A stretch of DNA of 64,000 nt from Anniella stebbinsi (Eukaryota > Chordata > Lepidosauria > Squamata > Anniellidae): the NCBI GenBank assembly GCA_029215795.1, contig JARDYH010000001.1, forward strand, positions 119,128,533 through 119,192,532, given 5' to 3'. The position numbers were made by a program, and so were the translations under genes. A model generated the notes under the pieces. The model saw only the letters and a list, made by a program, of their open reading frames with translations, was not told the origin of the DNA and made no database searches. Of the stretch, positions 41,996 to 53,930 are shown in pieces (positions within the stretch are counted from its first letter, which is position 1; every line of letters starts with the position of its first letter).

Positions 41996-42109
41996 TTTAA
42001 AATGATTACTAGAGAACAATGATAATGTTGATATCAGAAAAGAGTATATCAAGCTGAACAAGAAATAGCTGGAGAGAGGATTTTTGCCAATGCAAAATTG
42101 CAAATGCAA

Positions 42110-44080
42110 GTTGTTTTGCATCTGCAATCCAGTGGAGCTTTTCAGAGTTGTCCAGGGGCTATTACATGCCGGCCCCAAGGATGTGGTACAACCATCTGAG
42201 GCCCGCTGTACTGAATTTGCTAAGCACTTCCAGAATAAAATATTGGACATCTGCCAGGACTTAAACTCAGTGTTATAGCAGTTGAATCTAGCGAGGTGTC
42301 CAGAACACAGGCTTGTCCTGTTTTCTTGGATGAGTTTCAGTTGATACAGCTCGAGGATGTTGACAAGGTGCTTGGACAGGTTCATGCAACCACCTCTGTA
42401 CTGGATCCTTGCCCCTCTTGGCTAATAAAAGCTAGCAGGGATGGAACAGCTGGCTGGGCCAGGGAAGTGATTAATGCCTCTCTACGAGAGGGAGTGGTCC
42501 CAGACTGTTTGAAGGAGGCGGTAGTGAGACCACTCCTGAAGAAATCTTCCCTAAACCCCGAAAATCTTAATAACTATAGACCAGTGGCAAATATTCCATT
42601 TCTGAGCAAGGTCCTGGAGTGGGTGGTTGTGAGCCAGCTCCAGGCACTCTTGGATGAGACTAATTATCTGGATCCATTTCAATCCGGCTTCAGGCCTGGT
42701 TTTAACACGGAAATAGCCTTGGTCGCCCTGTATGATGACCTATGTTGGGAGAAAGACGGGGGAGTGTGACTCTGTTGATTCTCCTTGATCTTTCAGTGGC
42801 TTTCGATACCATCAACCATGGTATCCTTCTGGGACGACTGGCTGAGTTGGGAGTGGGAGGCACCGCATTGCAGTGGTTCCGCTCCTACTTGGTGGGGCGG
42901 CTCCAGAAGGTGGTGCTTGGGGGACATTGCTCGGCCCCGTGGATGCTCCAGTATGGGTTTCCTCAGGGGACAGTCTTGTCCCCCATGCTGTTAAACATCT
43001 ACATGAAACCATTGGGAGTGGTCATCCGGAGTTTTGGAGTGCATTGTCATCAGTACGCTGATGACACACAACTCTATTTCTCCTTCTCATCTTCAGCAGG
43101 TGAGGCTGTGGATGTGCTGAACCAGTGCCTGGCTGCGACAATGGACTGGATGAGGGCTAACAAACTGAAACTCAATCCAGACAAGACTGAGATGCTGTTA
43201 GTGGGTGGTTCTGCTGACCGGATGGAGGGTTTTCAACCTGTTCTGGATGGGGTTGCACTCCCCCTGAAGGAGTGGGTTCGTAGCTTGGGGGTTCTCCTAG
43301 AACCATCTCTGTCACTTGAGGCTCAAGTGGCCTCGGTGGCATGGAATGCCTTCTACCAACTTCAGTTGGTGGCCCAGCTATGCCCCTATCTGGACAGATT
43401 TAACCTGACTTCAGTTGTCTATGCTCTGGTAATCTCTAAATTGGATTACTGCAATGCACTCTACGTGGGGCTGCCTTTGAAGATGGTTCAGAAGCTGCAG
43501 CTTGTGCAAAATGCTGTGGCCAGAGTGATAACAGCAACCAGAAGGTTTGAGCATATAAGACCTACTCTGGCCCGTTTGCATTGGCTGCCTATACATTTCC
43601 GAGCCCAATTCATGGTGCTGATTCTAACCTATAAAACCTTACACAGCTTGGGACCACAATACCTGATGGAACACCTCTCCCGACACGAACCTACCCGTAC
43701 ACTACAATCTACATCTAAGGTCCTCCTCCAGTTGCCTCCGCTGAGGGAAGCATGGAGGGTGGCAACAAGGGAGAGGGCCTTTTCAGTGGTGGCCCCCCAA
43801 TTATGTAATGATCTCCATGACGAGGCTCGCCTGGTGCCAACATTGTTATCTTTTCGGTGACAGGTCAAGATTTTCCTCTTCTCTCAGGTATTTAACAGCA
43901 TATGATGAGGGTTTTGTGTTTTTGTGTTCTTTGTGCTTTGACCCAGAAGGATATTGTAATTTTAACTTGTTTTTATGCTTTATGCTTTTAAATTTTGTAT
44001 ATTGGTGTTTTTAATGTTCAATGGTTTTAATTTTTGTAAACCGCCCAGAGAGCTTCGGCTATCGGGTGGTATATAAATGA

Positions 44081-44126
<46 letters not shown>

Positions 44127-44130
44127 TTGT
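42110..44130 (+). pseudogene. L2-clade LINE, about 2 kb, reverse transcriptase to tail, frameshifted
   Basis: The longest LINE copy here. 42115-42278 encodes the linker between endonuclease and polymerase (AKHFQNKILDICQDL); 42296-42769 the start of the reverse transcriptase (LKEAVVRPLLKKSSLNP, NNYRPVANIPFLSKVLE, YLDPFQSGFRPGFNTEIAL); 42742-43860 the rest: [19 protein letters not shown] (residues 15-33), [16 protein letters not shown] (72-87), [10 protein letters not shown] (104-113; YADD codons at 43054-43065), then [35 protein letters not shown] and [18 protein letters not shown] frame break lies at the G-rich tract about 42755-42770, and an early TGA at 43858 cuts off the last codons. The endonuclease and 5' end are missing. 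The tail carries AACCGCCCAGAGAGCTTCGG, GTATATAAATGAAAT and (AAT)n 44085-44126. A live L2 copies its RNA at a nicked target; this one is dead. Confidence 0.92.
44085..44126. repeat. (AAT)n tail of the L2 copy
   Basis: About 14 AAT units directly after the L2 3' end; expanded tail. Confidence 0.95.
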
Positions 44131-44138
44131 CATAAGGG

Positions 44139-44465
44139 GGCTGCACAGGCTAGCACCAGCTAGCTCCACCCCTACCACACACAGTAGCCACACCCGATTC
44201 CATACATAGTCTCGGCTAGGCTGTAAAGGAGCTTTATTGCCAAATCCTTCTCTATTACAGACCCTGGCCGTAAGACCTGCAGGAATTGTGAAATGGATGG
44301 CTTTTCTCACTGGATCCTTCAGGGCAAGCCTAAAGGATTCGGGGGGGGGGGGATCTTGGTTAGACATCTGACATCCTGGGCATAAGTTTGGTATGATGCC
44401 ATATCTTTGGGGGCATGCACAGATAGTACCATCTCTTGGTTTGTCTTATTTTTCTTTCTTCTTGT
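44139..44465. repeat. unidentified retroelement-like block, copy A (pair with 45848-46030)
   Basis: 44255-44430 matches 45848-46020: ACAGACCCTGGCCGTAAGAC against ACAGACCCTGGCCATAAGAC, then CTGCAGGAATTGTGAA, GACATCTGACATCCTGGGCA and AAGTTTGGTATGATG against AAGTTCGGTATGACG. Copy A extends left to TGTCATAAGGGGGCTGCACA and has an antisense AATAAA at about 44232-44237, so it could be an LTR end read on the minus strand. Confidence 0.45.
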
Positions 44466-44494
44466 TACAGCTATAGTAAGTATGACATATAGTA

Positions 44495-45500
44495 AGTATG
44501 CTGATGACACCCAAATATATTTCTCTATGCCTTCGATAACAGCGTCAGCTAAGGATAGTGTGTCTCCTCTGAATGAATGTTTGGAGGTGGTAATGGGCTG
44601 GATGAGGAAAAACAAACTGAAGCTGAATCCAGACAAGATGGAGGTGCTTGCTGTCAAAGGCCACAATTTGGGTTTGGAGGTGTGTCAACCAGTTCTGGGT
44701 GGGGTTACACCCCCCCTGAAAGACTGTGTTCGCAGCTTGGGGGTACTCCTGGATCTATCGCTCCAAATGACAGCCCAGATAGATGTGATGGCCAGGAGTG
44801 CCTACTATCAGCTTCGGCTGATACGCCAGCTGTGCCCCTTCCTAGCGTTGGAAGACCTAAAGATGGTGGTGCACATGCTGGCAATTTAGAGGCTCGACTT
44901 CTGCAATGCACTGTACATAGGGCTACCTTTGTGCCTAGTCCAGAAACTTCAATTAGTTCCAAATATGTCAGCCAAGTTAGTCACCGGTACACCTAGGGGG
45001 GACCACTTAACATCAATCTTAAAATCACTCCACTGGCTGCCAATTAGTTTCCGGGAGATGTATAAAGTGTTAGTTATTACCTTTAAAGCCCTACATGGTT
45101 TGGGACCAGGTTACCTGCAGGATCGCCTTCTCCCGTATAATCCGCCCTGCACACTCAGGTCCTCTGGGAAGAATTTACTCCTGTCAGCCAGAACTAGGCT
45201 GGCGAGTGTTACCCAGAGGACCTTCTCTTCTGCTGCTCCCAGACTGTGGAATGGCCTGCCGGAGGAGATTCGACAAATTAGCAGTCTCCTTGAATTTAAG
45301 AGAGCCGGGAAGACTGCTCTCTTCCGGCAGGCCTACCCAGTTCAATTTTAAGATGTTTTTAATAATGTATTTATTTTTATCTGTTTTAATGGTTTATCTA
45401 TTTTATTGTTTTTATATTTATATTTATTGTTGTTCCCCATCTTGATCTGGATGGAGAGGCAGGTTAGAAATGAAATAAATAAAATAAATAAATAAATATG
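44495..45500 (+). pseudogene. L2-clade LINE, 5'-truncated at the YADD motif
   Basis: Homology begins at YADDTQIYFSMPS (YADD codons from 44497), continues with [19 protein letters not shown] and SLGVLLDLSLQMTAQIDV, and meets a TAG at 44887-44889 (the codon after HMLAI). Reading resumes in the same frame style as RLDFCNALYIGLPLCLVQ, then a second open part at 44929-45351 with LVTGTPRGDHLTSILKSLHW and FSSAAPRLWNGLPEEIRQ up to the natural stop. 3' UTR and tail end in (AAAT)n, 45470-45499. It is the same subfamily as the copies at 12110 and 40909, and sits only about 360 bp from the other L2, in the same orientation. The 12-mer ATAGTAAGTATG occurs twice at the 5' junction (44474 and 44489). Confidence 0.9.
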
Positions 45501-45847
45501 CTTTTGATTCCTCATGAAATTTCCTATAGAATGGCACTAGTTTCACCTCCCTATCTCCATCGGCTGCAAAGTTATGTTGGTTTATTTACAAATAATAATG
45601 AAAAGATATAATAAAAAACATACTATTTTTTATTTCAACCTGTAAGGGAACTCATTGGAAGACAATGAAATATAACTTCAATTACAAATTGAACAAGCAT
45701 CATATTACATTATAAATTGCACTAACATTACCAATTGCACAAAAAGTATTGCAAACCAGTTCCAAAGAAAGAAAGAAAGAAAGAAAGAACAGATGTAGTG
45801 GGAAGTGAACATTATAAATTAGAATGTAAACCAAATGAAGCTCATAA
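45501..45847. other. non-coding, with (GAAA)n
   Basis: No gene; (GAAA)n at 45763-45789. Confidence 0.5.
45763..45789. repeat. (GAAA)n microsatellite
   Basis: About six GAAA units. Confidence 0.9.
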
Positions 45848-46030
45848 TACAGACCCTGGCCATAAGACCTGCAGGAATTGTGAGGTGAATGACTTTTATT
45901 ACTGGATCCTGTTAGGGCATGCCTGAAGGATGCAAAAAAACTTGGGTAGACATCTGGCATCCTGGGTATAAGTTCGGTATGACGTCATAATATTTTGGGC
46001 ATATGTAGAGAGTTCAATCTCACATCTGGT
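45848..46030. repeat. unidentified block, copy B (pair with 44255-44430)
   Basis: Direct-orientation homologue of part of 44139-44465. Together they bracket the L2 at 44495-45500, so the L2 may have inserted close to or between duplicated segments. Confidence 0.5.
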
Positions 46031-47564
46031 CACCAAAGTTGTCTCCATCCAATTTTGGAGGTTCCCACCTTCTTCCACCACACCACAGCTCACCCCATTC
46101 TGCATCAACTCCAGACCCTCTGTGCAGCAGAACTGCTGCCATGGGGAAGAGGGGGCAGGGAGGTCCAGCTGTAAATGTCATCCCCACCCCCATTTCTGTG
46201 CATATAAAACTTTGCTAGAAAAAAGATGAATAAAGACTATAATTAAGAACATGAACCATGGCTTTGAAATACATATACATATCTAAATCTTGCAGCAATC
46301 TTTGTCTTTAAAAAAAGGTTATTTAGGGGTTGTTAAGTTGGATCCAGACCTAGTCATGTTTAGAACAGACCCACTGAAAGGAACAAGTTAGTCATGACTA
46401 ATTTAAGTCCCATTGATGTCAGTGGGTACTCAAAGTATGACTAAGCCTAAGGCATTGCCACCTTTTTGGAGTTGAAATTATAAGGTGGTTTAAAAAAGGA
46501 GCCAAAATAATTCTAAAAGCTCACTTCCTTTGGGCCTTAAATAAAAACAGTAATATATTGCTCTCAGAGAACATGAAACTTGATTTGGATTTCCACCAGA
46601 CAATTTCAAAAGACTTAACAATAATAGAAATCTGGCCAGTGTTAACCAAGGGAGAAGCTTGAATAAGATTCAGTAATGAGGTGGCCGTTTGAGTGCACTG
46701 ATGGCACTTCATAAGAAGGGGTAGGCCTTGAAGCAAAGTTAGCCATTGATTGGCATGCCAAGATGGAGTACTTCAAGAAAAGAGCAAGTTAGTCAGAAAG
46801 AGGCAAGTGGATGGTAAAAGGGACAGACTAATGAAGAGGTTACTGTTGTGGTAACATTTAATCCTAATATTTTCTCATTATTTGAAGAGAGAGGATATAG
46901 CACTTAAAAAGAAAAAGAGTGTTATATCATGAATACTAATTAGAAGACCAAATGCAGGCATTTCGTTGTCACCACTAATATGCAATGCTCTAATGTGCTG
47001 GAGGCCTTGGCGCATAGTAATTGGGTGGACTGCAAAGGTGCTGAATGCAAATCATTGCATTTTGAAAAGACAAAGGAAGTGTTATGAAGCCTTTTCCTTC
47101 TTTACATGAAGAACAAGGTACACATTGAACAGAGCACTTGGAAACAGAGTATTCAAATATTAAAGAAGCACGTGTTCTTCAGGGAAGAAAGGGCTGTCTT
47201 ATAATGTTTTGATTGGGGACATGTACAGATAAATTATTTTTGCATGAATATTGGGGAAAAAATGTTTTATGTGAATGCAGAACAGTAGTGATGTGATCAT
47301 CATTTCTTCCAGTTTGAAAAATGTCCTGCTGTCCAGGTAATTTGCTTATAGAACCAATCAAAATATGAATAAAAGTGACTGCAGATTATTGGATCAGCGA
47401 TTGCTATGAATTGTGTGTACAATGAATCCACTGAAGGAAACATTTGTTCAAAAGCATGAAAGTGTTGCTTCTGTTTAGTGACTTTTGCAACTGCCAGAGC
47501 ATGAAGCAACTGATGGAATAAGTATTTACTTGTTTAAGATTGGTTTGCGAGTGGAGAAGGAAGC
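46031..47564. other. non-coding, unique; candidate conserved element at 46860-47100
   Basis: No gene. AATGCAAATCATTGCATTTT (about 47046) contains an ATGCAAAT octamer and an inverted ATTGCAT; the surrounding 240 bp is not repeat-like. A short palindromic repeat lies at 46340-46450. Confidence 0.35.
46340..46450. repeat. short dispersed palindromic repeat
   Basis: GTCATGTTTAGAACAGACCC, CCATTGATGTCAGTGGGTAC, AGTATGACTAAGCC; diverged copy. Confidence 0.4.
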
Positions 47565-48090
47565 ATGGAATAAAGACGCAGACACCAGAGCTTGGGATAA
47601 ACTAGGGCATCTTTATTTGAATCAGGGAACTTCACCCCTCCCTGGATCTGCATGTGAAAGTGCAGGAATCTATTAGGTCCTTTCTTCAGGCACCTAGCCT
47701 GCCATTATGGGCAAGCAGCCCTCTCTTATGTGACACTTTAAAAGTGTGGGGAGACCAACCTTCAACACCCCTGCCCAGAGCTTCACAGCTATGAATAGGT
47801 GAGGCAGGAAGGTCCCCAAAGCCAAACCATATCCTGACATGACAGCTGCACAGCCCCCGAGGAGCAGGTCCTTCGGATATGCCAATCACCCAAAGGTGCC
47901 AGAGTGTTCAATGTCCCTATTGCAATATCGTGCAAATTCCCACACGCCTGTCGTTCAAATATAATCCACCTATTTACTTGTCCTCCGCTAATAGTAATTC
48001 CAGTATGGAGTAGGCCAAAAAACCCTGTACACAACTGTGAATTCATGGCAGTTAAAATTCCTTCTCACCCCCCCCCCCCACACACAAAGG
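47565..48090 (-). mobile_element. retroelement 3' end or LTR, antisense, unidentified
   Basis: On the minus strand an AATAAAG signal (complement of about 47610-47616) is followed by GATGCCCTAGTTTATCCCAA, which resembles the end of the 6470-7660 element (AATGTGGCCCTTGTTTAAAC). Upstream part is GC-balanced, with TCCTCGGGGGCTGTGCAG, and no open domain. The two may belong to related elements. Confidence 0.4.
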
Positions 48091-48360
48091 GAACAGCTGG
48101 CTAATCCCATACTAGTTAAAGGGAGGGGAGGGTGGGAGCCAGAAAACAAAAGAGGCCAAGCTTTGATGGGACAGACCTTTATAGGCTCTGTTCCATCCAT
48201 GTCTCATGCTGCCCACATGTGTCTTGCATGTACATCAACTTTCTTCTCCTTCCCACCCACAAAAGCCACCCCTGCCCAAGCCATTCTGGCTGGGTGGGAA
48301 GCGGGCTTGATCAGCTTTTTTTATGAAAAAGGAAACATTACAATGAGAACAGTATTTAAG

Positions 48361-48492
48361 CCAGCCTTTCCCAACCTGGTACCTTCCATATGTGTTGGAC
48401 TGCAATTTCTAGCATACCTTAGCCATCATGGCTAGGGGCATGCTGGGAGTTGCAGTCCAAAAAATCTGGAGGGCACCAGATTGGGTAAGACA
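48361..48492. mobile_element. 132-bp palindromic MITE, 8-bp duplication (7 of 8)
   Basis: Left CCAGCCTTTCCCAACCTGGT and GTTGGACTGCAATTTCTAGC; right GCTGGGAGTTGCAGTCCAAA and GGAGGGCACCAGATTGGGTA. Flanks tatttaag (48353-48360) and aatttaag (48493-48500). Confidence 0.8.
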
Positions 48493-50663
48493 AATTTAAG
48501 CATAGGGACTAAATGAATAGAGGTTTCCCAGTATCATATTTAAGCAAGAGATCTCAGCTTGGATGCAGTGCATGGCATCAGTTACAGCGCCCAATCCTAA
48601 GCATCCACTGGAACATTGCTACTTGTGAACCTTACAGAACACAAACACCATTGGCTAGTAGGTCAAACGTATGTACCAACAGAGATGCTGACATTTTTCC
48701 TTTGAGGCTGCAAGGATGACTTCCATGTCAAATTGGGCAATGTAGTCAAAAACAAGACAGGATATGAATCAGGAAACCCATTGCTAGAACATCATGAATC
48801 CATTAGCATCTATTAAAGTTAGGAGCTCACATCCAAAAGGCACAGAAAATGCTTTATGCACCCTGGACATTTTTGCACCCAACACACTACAGAGGCGATA
48901 TCCACTGTAAAAATTTAAGGAAAGCCACTCATTTACAAAGATGCAGGAAAGCCACTTCTCTCCCCCTATTAAACAGATCTGTCTTTCTTTTCTTTGTGTC
49001 TGGGAAGTTCCTCCTTCTTTTGTAAGGTCCTCCACACCAAATCTATAACTGCCTTAACACTTCTTGCCCCACACTCTCTCTTTGTTCATGAGTTGTACTC
49101 CATGCAGTTCACTATTCTTTTGTATCTGCCTCATCCCTTACCCAAGCCAATGAGCTCCTGGCTGGAGTCTGTATTGTAGTCTGGATTATCACCCCATCCC
49201 GGCATGTATAACTTCCATTCATGTGGGTCCTTTGGGGCTTAATTAGAATAAACTTGCCAAAAAACAAACGAACAGCCTGAACTAAGTATGTCTTTAGTAA
49301 AATTACAGAAATGAGCCACAATCAGTCCTTCAGTGTCCATACACAAAAGTATGGATTTCTTGCTTGTAGCCCAGTCCTGAGTGTCTTTCATATCTCTGGA
49401 TGCTGAGTATTTCTGGAAGTCCCTTTTGTAGATATTTCTCAACTTTAATTCACAGGGCGATCCCCAGTTTGTGACTCAACATTGTGGTTCAACATATTAG
49501 ACCTTGTACAAGGTGATAAGAGCCCATAATTATACAGCAATCTTCTAATGTTCAGCTTTCAGCAGAACAAACTGACTCTTGGTTTTAGTTGTTCCTTCTC
49601 TTAGCCATCCCTCAGAGTGAGAACTCCACCCAAGGGTCTAAAACCATCTGCTCCATAGGGGTTACACATGCAGACAGAGCCAAGTGGAAGGATAAGTAAT
49701 GACCCCCTTCTCTACCTTTCACCCTCAATTTCCCTGCCTTTTAATTTAATTGCTGTTTCAGTACTCTTTTAATAAAAACTGTTATTTTCTGGGAAAACTC
49801 TGAGTTGTTTTTATTGTTCCCATAGTATCGTATAACGGCTCTACTTTATCCTCACTTGGCTCCTCTGTATTTGATTTGCAGGCTAGTAGGACAAGACTCC
49901 ATCAGACTGACATCTAGCTGTCCTTCAGTGGAATAGGATCCAATGGGAAGAGTTTTCCCCTAGCACACCATTGGAGCTAAATTCTCCCCAAGCATCTATG
50001 CTTTGCCTTTCTTTTACTAGTCAAATATCAAGGCTAATAATAGCACAACAATATTATAATTACACTAAAAACAATATTAAATATTAAGTTAACAATACCA
50101 AAGTTCAGTGTTCTGTGAATGAGTGACTGATAGGGACAATGCAAAGGAAGATATTCTATTGCATATTGGGAGACGCCAGAGGGCACAGTTATATAATGGA
50201 AAGCATAGTATAAAAACAAAGCAACTGTAAAAGCTGTATCCAGGAAAAACCCATGGTGATGAGCTGGGCCTCAATCTCTGTGGAGATGTACTCAAACTCT
50301 TCTCACTCTGCTATTAAAGAAACACAGAACCTAGGTTCTGAAGGCTAACATTCGGGGCAGCACTTCATAGTGGTATATGTTTTTTTAATTAATAAATAAC
50401 TGCAAATAACCTCCATGAATTTGTCAAATTCTTTTGTCTAAGTCCCATTTAAATTACTTTAAAGTTCTATTTTAATTAATTAATTTTAATTAATCATACA
50501 TATGTCTTCATTATTTTTACAGAAGCGTTGTATCTGTGTATATATAATAAAAATAATGCATTTCCTTTACATTTCAATTGTTGCTAGTACTATTTACTGT
50601 CTGCATAGTTCTTGCAGGCATTTCTTTCCATTTACATTAAACAGTTATTAGTCAAGAGTACGC

Positions 50664-50668
<5 letters not shown>
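48493..50668. other. non-coding, mostly unique sequence
   Basis: No gene or repeat recognised over about 2.2 kb. Frames at 48784-49442 show no domain and use ordinary non-coding composition. Confidence 0.5.

Positions 50669-50698
<30 letters not shown>
50669..50698. repeat. (CA)n microsatellite
   Basis: About 15 CA units. Confidence 0.95.
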
Positions 50699-50701
<3 letters not shown>

Positions 50702-51749
50702 AAATCAAGATTAAGGTGACGGCGTAAGCCCATGGATCTAATAGCCTTTCCTGTCCTTGTTTTAAACAAAGGAATTAAAAGAAACTTTGCTGGGCTTCAA
50801 AGCAACAGATTTAATAAGACTTCCATTCTGAAGAGAGAACAAAACTATCAACTTTCAGAACAGTTTGTTACTTTCAAAACTATGAAGATATATTTAATGC
50901 CTTCAGGAACTTAACACCTTAATGTTGTCTGATCCCAAACATGCAGTTCACACCACTGCTCAGGATAAAGAGCTTAATATTATGCATACATCCTGCTCTG
51001 TGCTTGAATCTTAGCTTTCCACTTTCATGTGGGATCACACACTTAAGAAAAGTGCCGAGAGATCTTTAATGAGTACAAGAAGTTAAGAATTTTCACCAGT
51101 CCCTATAATGTGCTTGCAAACTGTAAAGGTAAGACTGAGTCTTAGGGCAAAAATACATTTCAGCAGTTTTAAATGAGCAAAACAAAATGATTATAATCTG
51201 TTTTAACAATGTTTAATTAATAAAATATCACTTTTTCTTCAATGTTTGTTTATAATAGAGAATAGGAATCCTTACCATTCTTTAATTTATCTGTGATGGA
51301 GTTGCAAAATAGTTTCTCCGGCATAGGTGTAACACAACAAAATTATGTGTATTGCTGACTTTTCAGTTAGTTGGCTACCACATGCAAATGTTTCTGAAGA
51401 GAGCAATGTGGAAGGAAAAGCAAGGATGGTATATGTGTAAGTTCTTGTTTTGAAGATAATACGATATTTGAATGAGAAAAGCAATTTATCCTGATCACTA
51501 CAAGTAATCATAATAGGATTGGCATGAAATGACTAAAGTACCTACAGTTGGTTTTCTATGAAAGGAGGCATTGGTGATCACTGAGAATAGCAGGAGGAAG
51601 AGGAGAAGCATCAACATAGCCCGTCCCCTCATTAAGACCTCTTAACAGATTCACAAAACAGAAACAGTTCTTGGATCCTCTTTTCCCTAACAACTGGAGA
51701 AGTGGGCTAGCATTTTCACCCAGTTCCTCTTGAAGACAGACATTGGCCT
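50699..51749. other. non-coding, unique AT-rich sequence
   Basis: Nothing recognised. Confidence 0.5.
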
Positions 51750-52130
51750 TATCTACACCAGCTGTTTATTCCAGAGTAGTATCGAGGTTGTCCCTACAAA
51801 GCCACATGACGCACAGCTGATCCTGCTGTGATCTAGGGACGACCCCTCAGTTTTCCCAGGATAGCGATGACAGCTTTTGTCCTGCTTTTTTCCCGCTCTT
51901 GCAAAAATCTGGAGGTGCGCGGCTGTTGTGTCCTCCCCTCTCGAGTAACAGGGCTTAGTGAACAGGCAACCAGCTGTGCAGAGCAAGACCATCTTTGTGC
52001 AGGAACGCAATTCTGCTCTTGTGCAAGAGGCAAGAGTCGTAAAAACAAAAAAATCCCACCTGAATGGTTCTCCTTAACTTGTGAACAAACTCACTGGCAT
52101 GTTCCCTTTGAAGGATGATTGCTGAAGCAG
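51750..52130 (+). repeat. dispersed MITE-like repeat, copy B (pair with 25150-25425)
   Basis: TATCTACACCAGCTGTTTAT, TCCAGAGTAGTATCGAGGTT, GTCCCTACAAAGCCACATGA. Homologous part is clearest over the first 100 bp; the right limit is uncertain. Confidence 0.5.
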
Positions 52131-52599
52131 AAAACTTCGCAACCATCCCTCCCCTTTCTCGAAAGGGCTCTAGGGGTAGATGAACCGATTATCAGCTCAT
52201 GCAAGGGATTCAAACACAGTGATCACCACCAGTGGTGAACCATCAGTGGGTGCACTCCCAGAGGAAAAACAGCCAGTGGGACACATCTCTCTCTGGCGAG
52301 CTCCAAATCTCTTTGGCTTGGGATTTCATCAAGGGATGGAAGAATAATATGATTTATATTTTTGTCTTCTCTTTATTATTTACAAATGAGAGAAGCAGAA
52401 TCAACTATCAAAAACAAGAGGAAGAAAAAATCTTATTTTAAAGACTAAATGAAATGAAACTTCTAAAAAATTGTTTCCCATGAACTCCAATACAAGAATA
52501 AAAAGTCATAACTGTTTCAGGTGAAAATCTTCTGGTCTCTTCAGGGATTCTGACTACTAAATGCTCACTTTTTTTTTCAAAGTCACTTTTGAGAGAGTG
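52131..52599. other. non-coding, no recognised feature
   Basis: No gene seen. Confidence 0.5.
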
Positions 52600-52840
52600 A
52601 GGGTTTTTTGTTTTTGTCTATAAACTGCTCTTTCTCCCTCACAATTTCACTAATCATCCTGAAATTTTCAGGAGATGTACAATAAACACTTATTCGGGCA
52701 GTGGAAAAATTCTGAAAGATTGGTCAAACTATTTCAGTTTTATGAACTAACTAACTAACTAACTAACTCCAATCATCATTTAACTGGGTGGAATGCTAAA
52801 TTTACTGATGTGCCTTAACATAACCATCAGTGCTGTGATG
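52600..52840 (+). repeat. dispersed unclassified repeat, copy B (pair with 28500-28790)
   Basis: See copy A. An (ACTA)n tract (52745-52768) has grown inside it at the place where copy A has a C-run (about 28686-28693). Confidence 0.55.
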
Positions 52841-53429
52841 ATTATAATAGCAGTTAAAGAATTCAAGGTGGAACTTGTCTATGAATTTCTGAATATAATT
52901 GTTAACAAAAAAAGATATAATGAAATAAATTTACTATGATTTCTTTGATATAACTGAAATAATGAAGAACTATTTTCTATACCCTATACTTAGTTGCCTA
53001 ATAAATATGAAATATGATGAACTATTTATATGCAATGTATGACTAGACAGCTTCTCCAGTATTGAGTTGCTGGGATGAGTTAATGATGGGTAAAAATAAA
53101 TAAACCGAGAGAATCAATGTAATGCATTGAACATATTGCATTTAATGGAAAAATATATTGAATGAACAATCTGTTATAAAATATTGAGGAGAAATTCATT
53201 TCTGTTAGGTTTTTTTAAAAAATCTTGTTTTTTCAGTAATGTAGGGTCAGATAAAATTACATCTATTCTAATGAGTTTTCTATGGATAAACAAATTAACA
53301 GCACAATGCTAAGCATGTCCACCAGTATCCAATACTGCCCATCTGTGCTCTCGACCCACCACCACTTTTGTTCCACACAAAACCAGCCCCAGCAGCTCCA
53401 TTTTGCAAGCAGCTCCTGCCTCTTGTACA
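52841..53429. other. non-coding, no recognised feature
   Basis: AT-rich unique sequence. Confidence 0.5.
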
Positions 53430-53650
53430 ACGACGATTTAGTGCTTCTGGAAGTAGGCTCCAAAAGAAGCAGAAATGCTGGTTTCTGAAAGTGGCAGTTT
53501 GGTGGAACTTCCTTATGCAAGCTCCGCTGACCTGTCCCATTCCAAAAATAAGCATTTCTGCTCATTTTGAGTTGTCCCTAAAATTCTAAATCACCATTGC
53601 ATGACTGGTGAAGGCCACTTGCACAACAGACTTAGGTCTGGCCATGCACA
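53430..53650. repeat. dispersed repeat, copy B (pair with 38060-38316)
   Basis: TTTAGTGCTTCTGGAAGTAG, GACCTGTCCCATTCCAAAAA, CCACTTGCACAACAGACTTA follow the same order as in copy A. No hAT-like insertion here, so it shows the sequence without the insertion. Confidence 0.55.
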
Positions 53651-53664
53651 GCCAATCACTGTTG

Positions 53665-53728
53665 GGTACTACCCCTTGAGTTCAATGGGAATTACTCCAA
53701 AGTACATGGCTACAGGATCACAACCTAA
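53665..53728. repeat. short dispersed palindromic repeat, partial
   Basis: GAGTTCAATGGGAATTACTC and GTACATGGCTACAGGATCAC. Confidence 0.45.
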
Positions 53729-53930
53729 ATCAGGGAAGATAGATCAATGTTTTATGTCTCAAAAAAGGGTGAAAGAGGTCAGAAGAAGAAATGGCAGCAA
53801 TATTGTCAGCAGAATATGTTAAATTGATTTTTCCAAAAGAGTTAAAGAAGTTTTAGGATACAGCTAATAAAAAGAAATAAGATATAAGAAATTATGTGAT
53901 AAAAGAATGGGATGAGAAAATAGAGACTTT

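Noticed and set aside
41729..42385. 218-codon minus-strand frame
   Set aside because: Antisense shadow over a dispersed repeat and the beginning of the L2 coding region.
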